A stretch of DNA of 46,112 bases from contig VGCZ01000042.1 in assembly GCA_016869975.1 (NCBI GenBank), forward strand, positions 1 to 46,112. Direction: 5' to 3'. The notes under the pieces are model-generated. The model was given only the letters and a program-made list of their open reading frames with translations. It was not told the origin of the DNA and did no database searches. The DNA is from Alphaproteobacteria bacterium. GTDB lineage: Bacteria > Pseudomonadota > Alphaproteobacteria > Reyranellales > Reyranellaceae. Positions 25,567 to 33,913 of this stretch are shown one piece after another; positions within the stretch are counted from its first letter, which is position 1, and the number at the start of each line of letters is the position of its first letter. A program made the position numbers and the translations under genes.

Positions 25567-25875
25567 ATGTTGTCCGTCACGGCCGCTGAGCCGTCCTCTT
25601 CCAGCTTCCGTTCCAACAGCGACGTGCATTGTTTCGCCGTCGCCGCCGATCCCTCGCCCGGCCTGCTGCCGCGCGTGCTCGAGCTGATCGCCAAGCGCGG
25701 CCTGGTGCCGTTGCGCGTGCACGCCGCGCTCGAAGGCACGCCGCGCACGCCCGACGCCGAGGTGATGACCGTCGATCTGCAGGTCGCCGGCCTCGACGCC
25801 GACACCGCCGCCCACGTCGCGCGCTGCCTGACGCAGCTCGTGGGCGTGTTCGACGTGACGTCCTCGGCGCGGTAG
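25567..25875 (+). CDS. ACT-like domain protein
   Basis: The ATG at 25567 is preceded by AGGAG with an 8-base gap and gives 102 residues. After a Ser-rich start, residues from about 20 form an ACT-like beta-alpha-beta fold: VHCFAVAADPSPGLLPRVLE, then LIAKRGLVPLRVHAA and VMTVDLQVAGLD, ending LTQLVGVFDVTSS. ACT modules bind amino acids and regulate enzymes; small stand-alone members occur as regulatory subunits. No enzyme partner is adjacent. A decayed copy of its last 20 codons lies at 27044-27103. Confidence 0.7.
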   Translation: MLSVTAAEPSSSSFRSNSDVHCFAVAADPSPGLLPRVLELIAKRGLVPLRVHAALEGTPRTPDAEVMTVDLQVAGLDADTAAHVARCLTQLVGVFDVTSSAR

Positions 25876-26083
25876 GGCGGATTCGAATCAGGTCGGTCTG
25901 GCGGGCCCCTGATCTGCTCCTGAAGGGGAAGGTGCCTGGCGGTCGGAAGCGGGATGGAGCTCCGCCCCGAACACGTGCTGTTGTCTCGGGCATAGCGGCG
26001 AAGACCGCTCTCGAAAGGACATCTTCCTCATGACGACCTGACGATGCGACAACAGCATCCCCAGGCAGATGACGGGGGAACGC

Positions 26084-27019
26084 ATGAAGGGACTGTTGTT
26101 CCTAGCCCTGTTTGGTGCCGCGGTCTTGCTATCTGTCGGGCTGGCGACGGCCCGGCGCAAGCCGTTGCTGTCAGGCGTCACGGTGATCGGGCCGCTGCTG
26201 CCCGGCATTGCGTGGTTCTATGGCGTCTTCTTCAACTGGGGCAATGGCATCAGAGTCGAGCAGTATTTCAATGTGCGCCGGCTCGATGACTATCTGCGAA
26301 GCGGCACCGGGCTCTACGTGGGCCTGCTTTGCGCTCTTGGTTTGATCGCACTGGCCGCCGGATTCTTCTTCGCGCGACGCGCGCGAGGGGTCGTCCTGAA
26401 CCCGGCGCTGGGCCTGCTGGTGCTCGCGGCCTGGTATCTCTGTGGATTCTTCATCAAAAATATACCGTTCGAGGTGCTGGGCTGGCGGACCGGCAATCCA
26501 GCCGCCTCCTTCGCGCATTGGATCGCCTGGTCGCCGGCGTCCCTCCTATCCTTCCTTGGCAGCCTGGCCTTAGCGCTGATCGCCGCCATCGCGGCGGTCG
26601 CCATCACGCGAAACTCGATCCGCAAGACCACGGCACTCGACGCCGCGTCCAACCGCGCGACACCGGCGGCTTTCACATCTGGACAGGCAACGCTCGGAAC
26701 CGACCAAAACGCGGGCTCCGCCGATCCGGTCCCGGGACAGGAGCCCGGAGTCCATTCCGTGAAAGTCCTGAATGAAGACGAGAGAAAGCGGGCAACCCTC
26801 GCCTTCAGCCGCGGGATGCTTCCCGGCGTCGCGATCTGCTTTGTCGGGACCCTGCTCAACGTCTTGTTCGCTCGCGCCTCGATCGCGGTTCCCATACTGA
26901 GCCTCGTGCTCATCGCGAGCGGATTGAGCGTTGCCATCGTCATGGGCTTGAAGCGCCGGCGCGAGTTTGTCGCCACCCTGTCGTCGAGGCCGACGTCCGC
27001 CGATCCTGGAGCGCTGTAG
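26084..27019 (+). CDS. Uncharacterised membrane protein
   Basis: The start MKGLLFLALFGAAV at 26084 follows a G-rich site (GGGGGA) and gives 311 residues; an in-frame ATG at 26069 adds five. About seven hydrophobic segments are visible, for example LYVGLLCALGLIALAAGFFF and LLSFLGSLALALIAAIAAVA. A polar loop of about 60 residues separates the fifth segment from the last two. No family is recognised. Codon use and GC look lower than in neighbouring genes. It is bracketed by the ACT gene and a degenerate repeat of the end of that gene. This suggests insertion or a tandem duplication whose second copy decayed. Confidence 0.65.
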   Translation: MKGLLFLALFGAAVLLSVGLATARRKPLLSGVTVIGPLLPGIAWFYGVFFNWGNGIRVEQYFNVRRLDDYLRSGTGLYVGLLCALGLIALAAGFFFARRARGVVLNPALGLLVLAAWYLCGFFIKNIPFEVLGWRTGNPAASFAHWIAWSPASLLSFLGSLALALIAAIAAVAITRNSIRKTTALDAASNRATPAAFTSGQATLGTDQNAGSADPVPGQEPGVHSVKVLNEDERKRATLAFSRGMLPGVAICFVGTLLNVLFARASIAVPILSLVLIASGLSVAIVMGLKRRREFVATLSSRPTSADPGAL

Positions 27020-27043
27020 GTCCGGACAGTCTGCCAAAGGCCG

Positions 27044-27103
27044 CTCGTCGCGCGCCGCCTGACCCAGCCCGTGGGCGTGTTCGAGGTGATGTCCTCGACG
27101 CGG
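27044..27103 (+). pseudogene. Remnant of an ACT-domain gene end
   Basis: These 60 bases match 25813-25872, the last 20 codons of the ACT gene, with seven mismatches and no gaps. Translation in the same phase reads LVARRLTQPVGVFEVMSSTR, against HVARCLTQLVGVFDVTSSAR. No upstream part of the gene is left, and the frame has no start. It is best explained as a fragment left by duplication or recombination. Confidence 0.75.
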
Positions 27104-27118
27104 CGGCGAAGCGACGCT

Positions 27119-27195
27119 CCCTTACCTTCTCCCGCAAGGGCAGGGTGATAGCATACGAACCTTGGCCTACCTTCACCCGGCGGGGGGAAGGTTAA
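27119..27195. repeat. Degenerate CCTTCTCCC-type palindromic repeats
   Basis: Between the ACT remnant and the GST gene lie ACCTTCTCCCGC with imperfect partners and CCTTCACCC-GG-CGGGGGGAAGG. GATAGCATAC in the middle recalls GCTATCGCAT of the element at 30124. These look like worn copies of the repeat family at 30124 and 43549. Confidence 0.4.
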
Positions 27196-27211
27196 GTCGG
27201 TTCATTTGCCG

Positions 27212-27844
27212 TCAGCCCGGGAAGTTTCGCTTCAGCACGCCGGCGAGATCGGCGACCGCGTCCGTACGGGCGGCGATGGCGGTGAGCTTCGGTGCCGCCT
27301 CGGCGAACCAGGGGCGGCGAGGCGTCCATCGCGTCATGACCGCGGCATAGAGATCGAGCGCGCTGAAGCGTTGGCCGAGAAACCACGGCCCGTCTCCGAG
27401 CGAAGCCTCCACCTGCCGCCACAGGCGCAGGCGGTAGTCGCCGAAGCGCTCGCGCAGCTCCTTCTGCGGTCCTTCGCCGGTCAGCCAACGGCTCGTGTCG
27501 TCGGCGACGGTGAAGGTCGGATAGATGTTGGCGACCAGGAACACCAGCCAGCGCAAAAAGACCGCGCGCTCCTTGGTGCCCGCCGGCGGCACCAGGCTGC
27601 GCTCGGCGGGCGCGTCGTCGGCGAGCAGCAGGGTGATCGCCGCGCTCTCGGTCATCACCGTGCCGTCGGGCAGCACCAAGGTCGGCACCTGGGCCAGCGG
27701 ATTGACGCGCGACAGTGCCTCGCGCGCCTCTGCCGACTTGAAGAGATCGCCGACCTCCTCGAACTCGAAGGGCCGACCGTACCACACCAGCTGCGCCTCG
27801 ATCAGCGCCGAGCCCCAGCCGGTGCGGCCGAACAGTCGGTACAT
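27212..27844 (-). CDS. Glutathione S-transferase family protein
   Basis: The start at 27844 (MYRLFGRTGWGSALIEA) gives 210 residues. The N-terminal thioredoxin-like domain contains the cis-proline and glutathione-binding motif VPTLVLPDGTVMTESAAI, and the C-terminal helical domain contains the capping-box region RFSALDLYAAVM. The YRLFGRTGWGS start fits bacterial GSTs that use Ser or Tyr near the N-terminus. The acceptor substrate is unknown. Its start lies 8 bases after the stop of the upstream dehydrogenase gene, so the pair is probably co-transcribed. Confidence 0.88.
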   Translation of the reverse strand: MYRLFGRTGWGSALIEAQLVWYGRPFEFEEVGDLFKSAEAREALSRVNPLAQVPTLVLPDGTVMTESAAITLLLADDAPAERSLVPPAGTKERAVFLRWLVFLVANIYPTFTVADDTSRWLTGEGPQKELRERFGDYRLRLWRQVEASLGDGPWFLGQRFSALDLYAAVMTRWTPRRPWFAEAAPKLTAIAARTDAVADLAGVLKRNFPG

Positions 27845-27852
27845 CGCGGACC

Positions 27853-28722
27853 TCAGTCGTTGTTGAGCAGGTGGATCAGGCTGCACGTGTCCCAGCGGCC
27901 GCCGCCGCGGCGCTGCACCTGGGCATAGAACTGGTCGATCAGCGCGATCGTTGGCAGGCGTCCGCCCTGACGCTTGGCCTCGTCCAGGGCGATACCGAGA
28001 TCCTTGCGCATCCAGTCGACGGCGAAACCGAACTCGAACTTGCCGGCGACCATGGCCTTCCAGCGGTTCTCCATCTGCCAGCTCTGCGCCGCGCCCTTGG
28101 AGATCACGCCCATGACCTTCTCGATGTCGAGCCCGGCCTTCATGCCGAGATGGATCGCCTCGCTGAGGCCCTGCACGATGCCGGCGACGCAGATCTGGTT
28201 CATCATCTTGGTGAGCTGGCCCGAGCCCGAGGGGCCGATCAGTTCACAGGCCTTGGCGTAGCCCATGGCCACCGCCTTGGCGCGATCGAACGGCTCCTGG
28301 TCGCCGCCGCACATCACCGCGAGCTGGCCGTTCTCGGCGCCCGCCTGGCCACCCGAGACCGGCGCGTCGACGAAATGGAAGCCCTGCTTCTTGGCCTCGG
28401 CGTAGAGCTCGCGCGCGACATTGGCCGAGGCTGTGGTGTTGTCGAAGAGGATCGCGTTCTTCTTCATGCCGGCGAACGCGCCGTCCTTGCCCAGCACGAC
28501 CGCGCGCAGGTCATCGTCGTTGCCGACGCAGCAGAAGACGATCTCGCAGCCCTCGGCCGCCTCGCGCGGCGTGCGCTTGGCCGAACCCCCGTGCTTCTTC
28601 ACCCACTCCTCGGCCTTGGCGAAGGTGCGGTTGTAGACGGTGACGTCGTGGCCCTTCGCCGCGAGATGCCGCGCCATTGGGAAACCCATCACACCAAGAC
28701 CGAGAAACGCCACCTTCGCCAT
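27853..28722 (-). CDS. 3-hydroxyisobutyrate dehydrogenase-family oxidoreductase
   Basis: The ATG at 28722 (MAKVAFLGLGVMG) has GGAGG five bases upstream and gives 289 residues. The Rossmann motif GLGVMGFPMARHLA, the substrate-site motif DAPVSGGQAGAENG and the catalytic-lysine region GQLTKMMNQ define the beta-hydroxyacid dehydrogenase family (3-hydroxyisobutyrate, tartronate semialdehyde or similar substrates). NAD versus NADP is not decided. It shares a transcript with the GST gene. Confidence 0.9.
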   Translation of the reverse strand: MAKVAFLGLGVMGFPMARHLAAKGHDVTVYNRTFAKAEEWVKKHGGSAKRTPREAAEGCEIVFCCVGNDDDLRAVVLGKDGAFAGMKKNAILFDNTTASANVARELYAEAKKQGFHFVDAPVSGGQAGAENGQLAVMCGGDQEPFDRAKAVAMGYAKACELIGPSGSGQLTKMMNQICVAGIVQGLSEAIHLGMKAGLDIEKVMGVISKGAAQSWQMENRWKAMVAGKFEFGFAVDWMRKDLGIALDEAKRQGGRLPTIALIDQFYAQVQRRGGGRWDTCSLIHLLNND

Positions 28723-28781
28723 AGAATCCTCCATCGAGAACGCCGCACCCTAGAGCCTATTCCGCGTCGACGGAATCACTC

Positions 28782-28904
28782 TGTCATTCCGAGCGTAGCG
28801 AGGAATCGAGCGCGGCGCGCGATCAATCAAGCGCACCTGTCACCCCGAGTGTAGCGAAGGATCCAGGAGAGCTGCCTGGATTCCTCGCTGCGCTCGGAAT
28901 GACA
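28782..28904. repeat. TGTCATTCCGAGCG palindromic repeat element
   Basis: Three copies of a 26-base unit are present. One is direct at 28782-28807 and a worn direct copy is at 28838-28864. The inverted copy at 28878-28904 matches the first at 25 of 26 positions. The second and third form one long hairpin closed by TCCAGG/CCTGGA. A related perfect palindrome lies at 35699-35767. Similar units beginning GTCATTCCGAGCG occur dispersed in many proteobacterial genomes. Confidence 0.75.
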
Positions 28905-28967
28905 GCGGGTGTGCCGGAACGACCTCCGCTCCAGCGCCCACGTCATCCGCGACCGAGGTTGCCCGAG

Positions 28968-28986
28968 CGGTTGTGAGTCACAACCG
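28968..28986. promoter_or_regulatory. 19-base palindrome upstream of the S8-like peptidase
   Basis: CGGTTGTGA-G-TCACAACCG is a perfect palindrome with one central base, 60 bases before the start codon. Its size and position suit a dimeric repressor site. Two further small hairpins (GTGTC/GACAC and CACGCGG/CCGCGTG) lie between it and the ribosome site, so the leader may be structured. Confidence 0.45.
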
Positions 28987-29046
28987 GCTGGTGTCATCCT
29001 GCGACACCACGCGGGTTGAACCGCGTGTGACCCCAGGGAGAGACAC

Positions 29047-30114
29047 ATGCCGAGCTCCAATTGGCACGTCGGCGCCGTGCGCGCCCGTGAAGCGATGATC
29101 GAAGTCCAGAAGGTGATGGGACCCGGTGGCGATTGGGATGGCGTGCTGATCGCCCATTGCGATACCGGCTATACCAATCACGCCGTCTTCAACCTCGCCT
29201 CCGCCCGGCCATCGCTGCTGGTCGATCTCGGCGTCAACTTCATGGAACCGGCCGCCACCACGGCGCTGGACCCGCTCAACTTTGGCGGCGGCCTCGGCAC
29301 CGCGCCGGGCCATGGCACCCGCACGGGCGGCGCCCTGTGCGGCAACCTCGCCGGCACCTATGTCGGCCTCGCGCCGAGCGTTCCCGTGGTTCCCTACCGC
29401 GTCACCAACAGCGTGGTGCTGACGGGCCGCACGATCCTGAACCTGGCGGCGGCCATCGATCATGCCGTCGATCGCAACGCCGCCGACGTCATCTCGATCA
29501 GCCTTGGCGTGCAGTCGGTGTTCGGCAACGTCAAGCAGATGCGCGTGCTCGGCCGGGCCGTCGATCGCGCCTACAGCGCCGGCGTGATCGTCGTCGGCGC
29601 CGGCGGCCAGACCAAGGACGCGCCGGAGCTGGTGGCGTTCGACGTGTATCCCGGCCGGTTTTCGCGGGTGATCGGCGTCGGCGGCATCAGCGCCGACATG
29701 AAGATGTGCTTCGACTACGAGGTTGGCCGCGACTCGATCGATGTCTGGGCGCCGGCCGACGACATCCGGCGGCCGAACTCCGTCCTGGGCCAGCCCGAGC
29801 CGTTCATGGACGTTGCGGGGCAGGGCGATGGAACGTCGTATGCAACAGTGCATGTGGCGGCCGCGGCTGCGATGTGGCTACGCGTGCATGGCATGGCGCT
29901 CGCGGCGGGTGGCTATCTCGGCTGGAAGCGAGTTGAAGCCTTCCGTTCCCTGCTGCGATCGACCAAGCAGAAGCTCGCGGGCAACAGGGTGCGCGCGAAG
30001 GCGCCGCCAGCCGGGACGGGCATTCTCGACTGCCTCGCGCTGATCCAGGCGCCGCTTCCCGCGCTCTCCTCCCTGAAGGAGAGCAAGGCGCTGGCAGAGA
30101 ACGAGATCCACTGA
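29047..30114 (+). CDS. Subtilisin-like (S8) peptidase domain protein without leader peptide
   Basis: This 355-residue protein has the S8 order of catalytic motifs: Asp39 (IAHCDTGYTNHAV), His89 (GHGTRTGGALCG) and Ser264 (GDGTSYATVHVAAA). The spacing is normal for subtilases. The oxyanion asparagine, usually within an AAGN-like motif, seems replaced: the corresponding stretch reads VVGAGGQTKD near 182-191. There is no signal peptide and no propeptide, so it is probably intracellular. The ribosome site GGGAGAG precedes the ATG. The end carries a charged tail (SLKESKALAENE). Whether it is an active protease is uncertain. Confidence 0.75.
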   Translation: MPSSNWHVGAVRAREAMIEVQKVMGPGGDWDGVLIAHCDTGYTNHAVFNLASARPSLLVDLGVNFMEPAATTALDPLNFGGGLGTAPGHGTRTGGALCGNLAGTYVGLAPSVPVVPYRVTNSVVLTGRTILNLAAAIDHAVDRNAADVISISLGVQSVFGNVKQMRVLGRAVDRAYSAGVIVVGAGGQTKDAPELVAFDVYPGRFSRVIGVGGISADMKMCFDYEVGRDSIDVWAPADDIRRPNSVLGQPEPFMDVAGQGDGTSYATVHVAAAAAMWLRVHGMALAAGGYLGWKRVEAFRSLLRSTKQKLAGNRVRAKAPPAGTGILDCLALIQAPLPALSSLKESKALAENEIH

Positions 30115-30123
30115 GCGCGCACA

Positions 30124-30199
30124 GCTATCGCATATGGCAGTCTTACCTTCTCCCCGCCTTCGCGGGGAGAAGCAGGACTCCGCAAAGCCATGCGATAGC
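30124..30199. repeat. Nested palindromic repeat between convergent genes
   Basis: Outer arms GCTATCGCAT (30124-30133) and ATGCGATAGC (30190-30199) enclose a perfect inner hairpin, CTTCTCCCCGC/GCGGGGAGAAG with loop CTTC (30147-30172). The left half matches the element at 43549-43598. It lies between the convergent S8-like and lactate permease genes and could end both transcripts. Confidence 0.7.
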
Positions 30200-30230
30200 C
30201 GTGCGCCAGCGAGAGACGGTAGGAGCCCAC

Positions 30231-31679
30231 TCAACCACGCGACAGCAGCACCAGGATCGTCACCACGCCGACGATGATCGGCGGCAGCGCGAGCGGCCAG
30301 GCGCGGCGGTAGACGGCGCCGTCGCCGGCGGCCAGCGCCAGGATCGCCGCGCCCATCGAGACGCGGATCGGCGAGAGCATGGTGAGGTTAGTGGTGACGC
30401 TGTTCTGCGTCGCCGCCACCCAATCGAGCGGCAGCCGCGTCTCGACGGCGAGCGCGGCCTGCATCGGCATCAGCATGGCGTTGGACGCGGCGCCGCTTCC
30501 CGTGAGAAAGCCGCCGATCGCCGCGAACAGCGGTGTCGCCAGCGCCGCCGACGCGCCGACCGCGGCGAAGAGCGCGTCGGCGATGATCGCCGCCATGCCC
30601 GCCGCGACATAGAACGCGGCCATGACGACGAACAGCAAGGTGACGACACAGGGCCGCCACGCCGCGCGGATCGTCGCGCGCGCGACGGACGCCAGCGGAG
30701 CGCGCAGCGCCAGCGCGCTCAGCAGGCCGACCGCGAACAGCCAGAAGCCGGGCGCGTAGAACGGCGGGAAAGGCGGCTGACCGGACATCGGCTGCCAGGC
30801 CCACAGGCTCTTCAGCATCGCCTGCAGCGGCGCCACGGTGCGCGTCAGCACCAGCGCGAGGGTCAGCGCCGCATAGGGCGCGGCGCTCGATGCGGCGCGG
30901 CGCAACGCGGCACCATCGGGCCGCTCGTCGCGCAGCCAGCGCAAGGCCGCCAGCACGCCCAGCGGCGCGGCGCCGGCGATCTCGACGTCGATGACGCGAT
31001 GCGAGGCCCAGACCGCGGCGACGATGGCGACGGTCCAGACGAGATCGTCGAGACGCTCAGCGGCCGAGGGCGCCGGGCCGATGCCGCGCCGGAAGAACCA
31101 GAACAGGGCGAGATAGCCGAGATGGATCGGCATCTGCAGCAGGCCGCACAGCGCGCCCAAGGTCGTCGGCGACAGGCCGGTGAGCAGCCCGCCCACGGTC
31201 GTGCCCGCCGCCAGCGCGCCCCACGGCACCATCGATTGGCTGTAGAGGCCGAAGAGCAGCGCCGGCACGCCGCCGATCCCCAGCCGCGTCACCGCCGCCA
31301 GCGCGATGATGTAGCCGACGCCGAAGCCGGTGACCGACTCGGCGAAGGGTCCGAGCAGGAAGCAGACGAAATACAGGCGGCGATGATCAGGGGTGATCGC
31401 CGATGTGTGCGGGACGGGCGCGGCGTGAGCCCGACTGGCGACGCAGCGGTAGAAGAACACGCCGCCGGCGACGATGGTGATCACCTGCCAAGAGAGCCAG
31501 GAGCCGATCAGGCTCTGCTCGACGGCGAAGCCCGCGAAACCCTGGGCGCCGCGCAGCACCAACGCCGCGGCCACGGTCGCAACCAGCCCGGCGGCGCCCG
31601 CCGCCAGCGCGCCGAAGCGGCCGCTGGCGAGCAGGACGATGACGAGGACCAGCGGGGCAGCGGCAATGATCAGCGACAT
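30231..31679 (-). CDS. L-lactate permease (LctP) family transporter
   Basis: The 482-residue protein is hydrophobic throughout, with about twelve membrane segments. LctP-family motifs are visible: LLGPFAESVTGFGVGYIIA in the first half, GLYSQSMVPWGALA in the middle and IGGFLTGSGAASNAMLMPMQ in the second half. The repeated GFG and GSG motifs in re-entrant positions are typical of this family. Members carry lactate or glycolate with protons. It is somewhat shorter than E. coli LldP (about 550 residues). No lactate dehydrogenase is adjacent. The opposite-strand open frame across it is a shadow. Confidence 0.85.
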   Translation of the reverse strand: MSLIIAAAPLVLVIVLLASGRFGALAAGAAGLVATVAAALVLRGAQGFAGFAVEQSLIGSWLSWQVITIVAGGVFFYRCVASRAHAAPVPHTSAITPDHRRLYFVCFLLGPFAESVTGFGVGYIIALAAVTRLGIGGVPALLFGLYSQSMVPWGALAAGTTVGGLLTGLSPTTLGALCGLLQMPIHLGYLALFWFFRRGIGPAPSAAERLDDLVWTVAIVAAVWASHRVIDVEIAGAAPLGVLAALRWLRDERPDGAALRRAASSAAPYAALTLALVLTRTVAPLQAMLKSLWAWQPMSGQPPFPPFYAPGFWLFAVGLLSALALRAPLASVARATIRAAWRPCVVTLLFVVMAAFYVAAGMAAIIADALFAAVGASAALATPLFAAIGGFLTGSGAASNAMLMPMQAALAVETRLPLDWVAATQNSVTTNLTMLSPIRVSMGAAILALAAGDGAVYRRAWPLALPPIIVGVVTILVLLSRG

Positions 31680-31803
31680 GCGGCGAACCTAGGCGCCGCG
31701 CGCGCGGCAACGCTTCGGCGAGCGCCGAACCCGCCCATGCATGCCGGTCGGCTCGCGGGTACACAAGAAGAACCTTGTCTCAACGCAAACCCAGGGGCGC
31801 CCT

Positions 31804-31832
31804 CCTTCTCCCCGCGCAGGCGGGGAGAAAGG
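31804..31832. repeat. CCTTCTCCCCGC palindromic repeat (inner part only)
   Basis: CCTTCTCCCCGC at 31804-31815 faces GCGGGGAGAAAGG at 31820-31832, with a 4-base loop. It is the core of the repeat family at 30124 and 43549 without the GCTATCGCA flank. It lies between the start of the lactate permease gene and tRNA-Thr. Confidence 0.6.
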
Positions 31833-31906
31833 AAGGAAGTCCTGTACGAGCAGCCCCGCCCGGCGCCCTTGCGACTCCCCCGCGTTTCCCGTAAAAGCCG
31901 CGCGGC

Positions 31907-31981
31907 GCCCCGATAGCTCAGCGGTAGAGCAACCGCTTCGTAAGCGGTAGGCCGTTGGTTCAAATCCGACTCGGGGCACCA
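31907..31981 (+). tRNA. tRNA-Thr (anticodon CGT)
   Basis: The cloverleaf is complete. The acceptor stem is GCCCCGA/TCGGGGC, the D arm GCTC...GAGC, the anticodon stem ACCGC/GCGGT with loop TTCGTAA (anticodon CGT), and the T arm GTTGG-TTCAAAT-CCGAC. The CCA end is encoded (31979-31981). It reads ACG codons, which are common in this GC-rich genome. Confidence 0.97.
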
Positions 31982-31997
31982 TCTCCCTCGTCCGGCG

Positions 31998-33467
31998 GTG
32001 GAAGCGGATCACGTGACGCGACAGCCGCCGATCTATGTCTGCGTGACCAACCTTCTCGAGAGCCGTCACCAGAAGAAGACCGGGATTCCGCGCGTCGAGC
32101 ACGAGGTCGCGAAATACCTCGCCGCGCGCGGCGCGACCGTGGTCGCCTGGAACAAGCGGCGCGGCCGGTTCGACGCCATCGACTTCGACGCCTTCATCGA
32201 GTCGATCATGCGCGCCCAGTCGCTTGACCTCGACGTGATCTGCGCCGAGCCGCGGCGGTCGCACGCCTTCGCCGCGCTTGAGCGGCTGCTGGCGTCGATC
32301 TCGGCGATGGTGGCGCGACGCCTGTCGCTCAGCCGCGAGCCCGGCCGCACCGTCGTGCGCGCCGCCTTCCGCCGCATCGCCGCTGCCTGGCCGTATCTGT
32401 CGCCGGAGCAGCGGCGTGCGATGGCGAGCCGACTGCGGCTCGACGAGAACGCCGATCGTCGCGGCCACTTCATCGACACGCTGGTCGAGTCGCGCGAGGG
32501 TGCGCGGACACACCGCGCGCCGCGCGACCTCGACATCGCGCCCGACGCGACCATGATCCTGCTGGGCATATGGTGGAACACAAGGCCGATGGAGGCGGTG
32601 GCGCGGCTCAAGCGCGAACGCCGGCTCCGCTTCGTCGGCCTGATCTACGACCTGATCCCGATCCGCCGCCCGGAATTCTTCACCGACGAGACCGGTCGCG
32701 GCCGCTTCATGCGCTTCATCGACGGGCTACTCGCCAGCGGCGATCGGCTATGCGCGATCTCGTCCCATGTCGCGCGTGACGTCGAAGCCTATGCCGGCGA
32801 GCGGCAGGTGGCGATCCGTCCGGTGACGTCGGTGCCGCTCAGCGCCGATCTGAAACGCGACTCGCCGCCCAGCGCCACCGCTGCGCTGGCGCGCCACCAG
32901 CTCGAGCCCGGACGTTTCGTCGTCTACGTCTCGACCATCAATCCGCGCAAGAACCACCTCTTTGCCTATCGCCTGTGGCGGCGCCTGGTCGAGGAGCTGG
33001 GCGAGGCGGCGCCGACCCTCGTGTTCGCCGGCCAGCGCGGCTGGCGCACCGAAGAGCTGTTCGCGACTATGACAGCGGACACGGTGATGTGGAACCGCAA
33101 GCTGCGCTTCGTCGAGGGGCCGACCGACGAGGAGGTCGCCTGGCTCTACGCCAACTGCGCCTTCAGCATCTTCCCCTCGCTCTACGAGGGATGGGGCCTG
33201 CCGATCCTCGAATCGCTGTCCTTCGGCAAGTACTGCCTGGCCGCCGACAACACCTCGCTGCCCGAGGCCGGCCAGGGCCTCGCCTTCCACGCCGACGCCG
33301 AGGACGAGGCGACGTGGCTCGCCGAGCTGCGCCGCGTCATCACCGAGCCGGGGTATCTCGAGGCCGCCAACGCGCGCATCCGCGAACGCTTCACGCCACG
33401 CGGCTGGGACGATGTCGGCGCCGAGCTGCTCGCGGTGATCGAGGACGTCGGTCGCGGCGCGCGGTAG
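31998..33467 (+). CDS. GT4-type glycosyltransferase family 1 protein
   Basis: The protein has up to 489 residues; GTG codons at 31998 and 32013 are both possible starts. The C-terminal half is a GT-B nucleotide-sugar domain: FVVYVSTINPRKNHLFAYRL, LVFAGQRGWRTEEL, and the donor-binding EX7E-type motif PSLYEGWGLPILESLSFG. The N-terminal half is less conserved and includes VCVTNLLESRHQKKTGIPRV, a common opening in capsule or O-antigen mannosyl- and other glycosyltransferases. No other polysaccharide genes surround it, so the product is unknown. It begins right behind tRNA-Thr. Confidence 0.85.
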   Translation: MEADHVTRQPPIYVCVTNLLESRHQKKTGIPRVEHEVAKYLAARGATVVAWNKRRGRFDAIDFDAFIESIMRAQSLDLDVICAEPRRSHAFAALERLLASISAMVARRLSLSREPGRTVVRAAFRRIAAAWPYLSPEQRRAMASRLRLDENADRRGHFIDTLVESREGARTHRAPRDLDIAPDATMILLGIWWNTRPMEAVARLKRERRLRFVGLIYDLIPIRRPEFFTDETGRGRFMRFIDGLLASGDRLCAISSHVARDVEAYAGERQVAIRPVTSVPLSADLKRDSPPSATAALARHQLEPGRFVVYVSTINPRKNHLFAYRLWRRLVEELGEAAPTLVFAGQRGWRTEELFATMTADTVMWNRKLRFVEGPTDEEVAWLYANCAFSIFPSLYEGWGLPILESLSFGKYCLAADNTSLPEAGQGLAFHADAEDEATWLAELRRVITEPGYLEAANARIRERFTPRGWDDVGAELLAVIEDVGRGAR

Positions 33468-33496
33468 CCGTCGCTACGCCGTCTTCCGAGAGCGCC

Positions 33497-33913
33497 TCAC
33501 AGCTCGGCGTAGATCTCCAGCACGTTGCCGTCGGGGTCGCGGAAGAAGACAGTGCGGTGGCCGAACGCGTGATCGGTCGGCGGTTCGATCAGCGTCACGC
33601 CCTTGGCTCCCAGCGCCGCCGCGCAGCGCGCCACGTCGGACGGCGCGACGCGGAAAGCGAGCTGCAGCGAGAGATCGCCGGCGGTCGGCGGCGCGCCACC
33701 GAACCGCGGGCCATGCACCGTCAGCGCCAAGGTGGTGGCGCCGACGCGATACTCGATCCACCGCTCGCTCAGCACCCGTGACAGCGGGAACTCCATGACG
33801 GTCTCGTAGAAGTGGCGCATCGCCGGCAGGTCGCGGGCGTAGATGACGGTGTAGTCGATCTGGCGGATCTGGCTGAGCGGCGACGTGGCGCCGACCCTAT
33901 CGCCATGGTACAC
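33497..33913 (-). CDS. VOC-family protein (glyoxalase-like)
   Basis: The 138-residue frame starts with GTG at 33913. The conserved part is IRQIDYTVIYARDLPAMRHF at the start of the first unit and TVFFRDPDGNVLEIYAEL at the end, with the terminal metal-ligand Glu. The family covers lyases, isomerases and antibiotic-binding proteins. The GTG lies only nine bases from the ATG of the divergent MmyB-like regulator, in an AT-rich operator-like segment. Either the mRNA is leaderless or the start is unusual; no other in-frame start exists before the conserved region. Confidence 0.8.
   Translation of the reverse strand: MYHGDRVGATSPLSQIRQIDYTVIYARDLPAMRHFYETVMEFPLSRVLSERWIEYRVGATTLALTVHGPRFGGAPPTAGDLSLQLAFRVAPSDVARCAAALGAKGVTLIEPPTDHAFGHRTVFFRDPDGNVLEIYAEL

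Noticed and set aside
25485-26066. Direct repeat CCCCAGGCAG at 25485 and 26059 as an insertion footprint
   Set aside because: Only about ten bases match, flanks differ, and the longer ACT-tail repeat explains the region better.
30201-31916. 571-codon plus-strand frame opposite the lactate permease gene
   Set aside because: Composition is dominated by Arg, Gln and Ala, typical of an antisense shadow in GC-rich DNA; the minus strand encodes a recognisable transporter.
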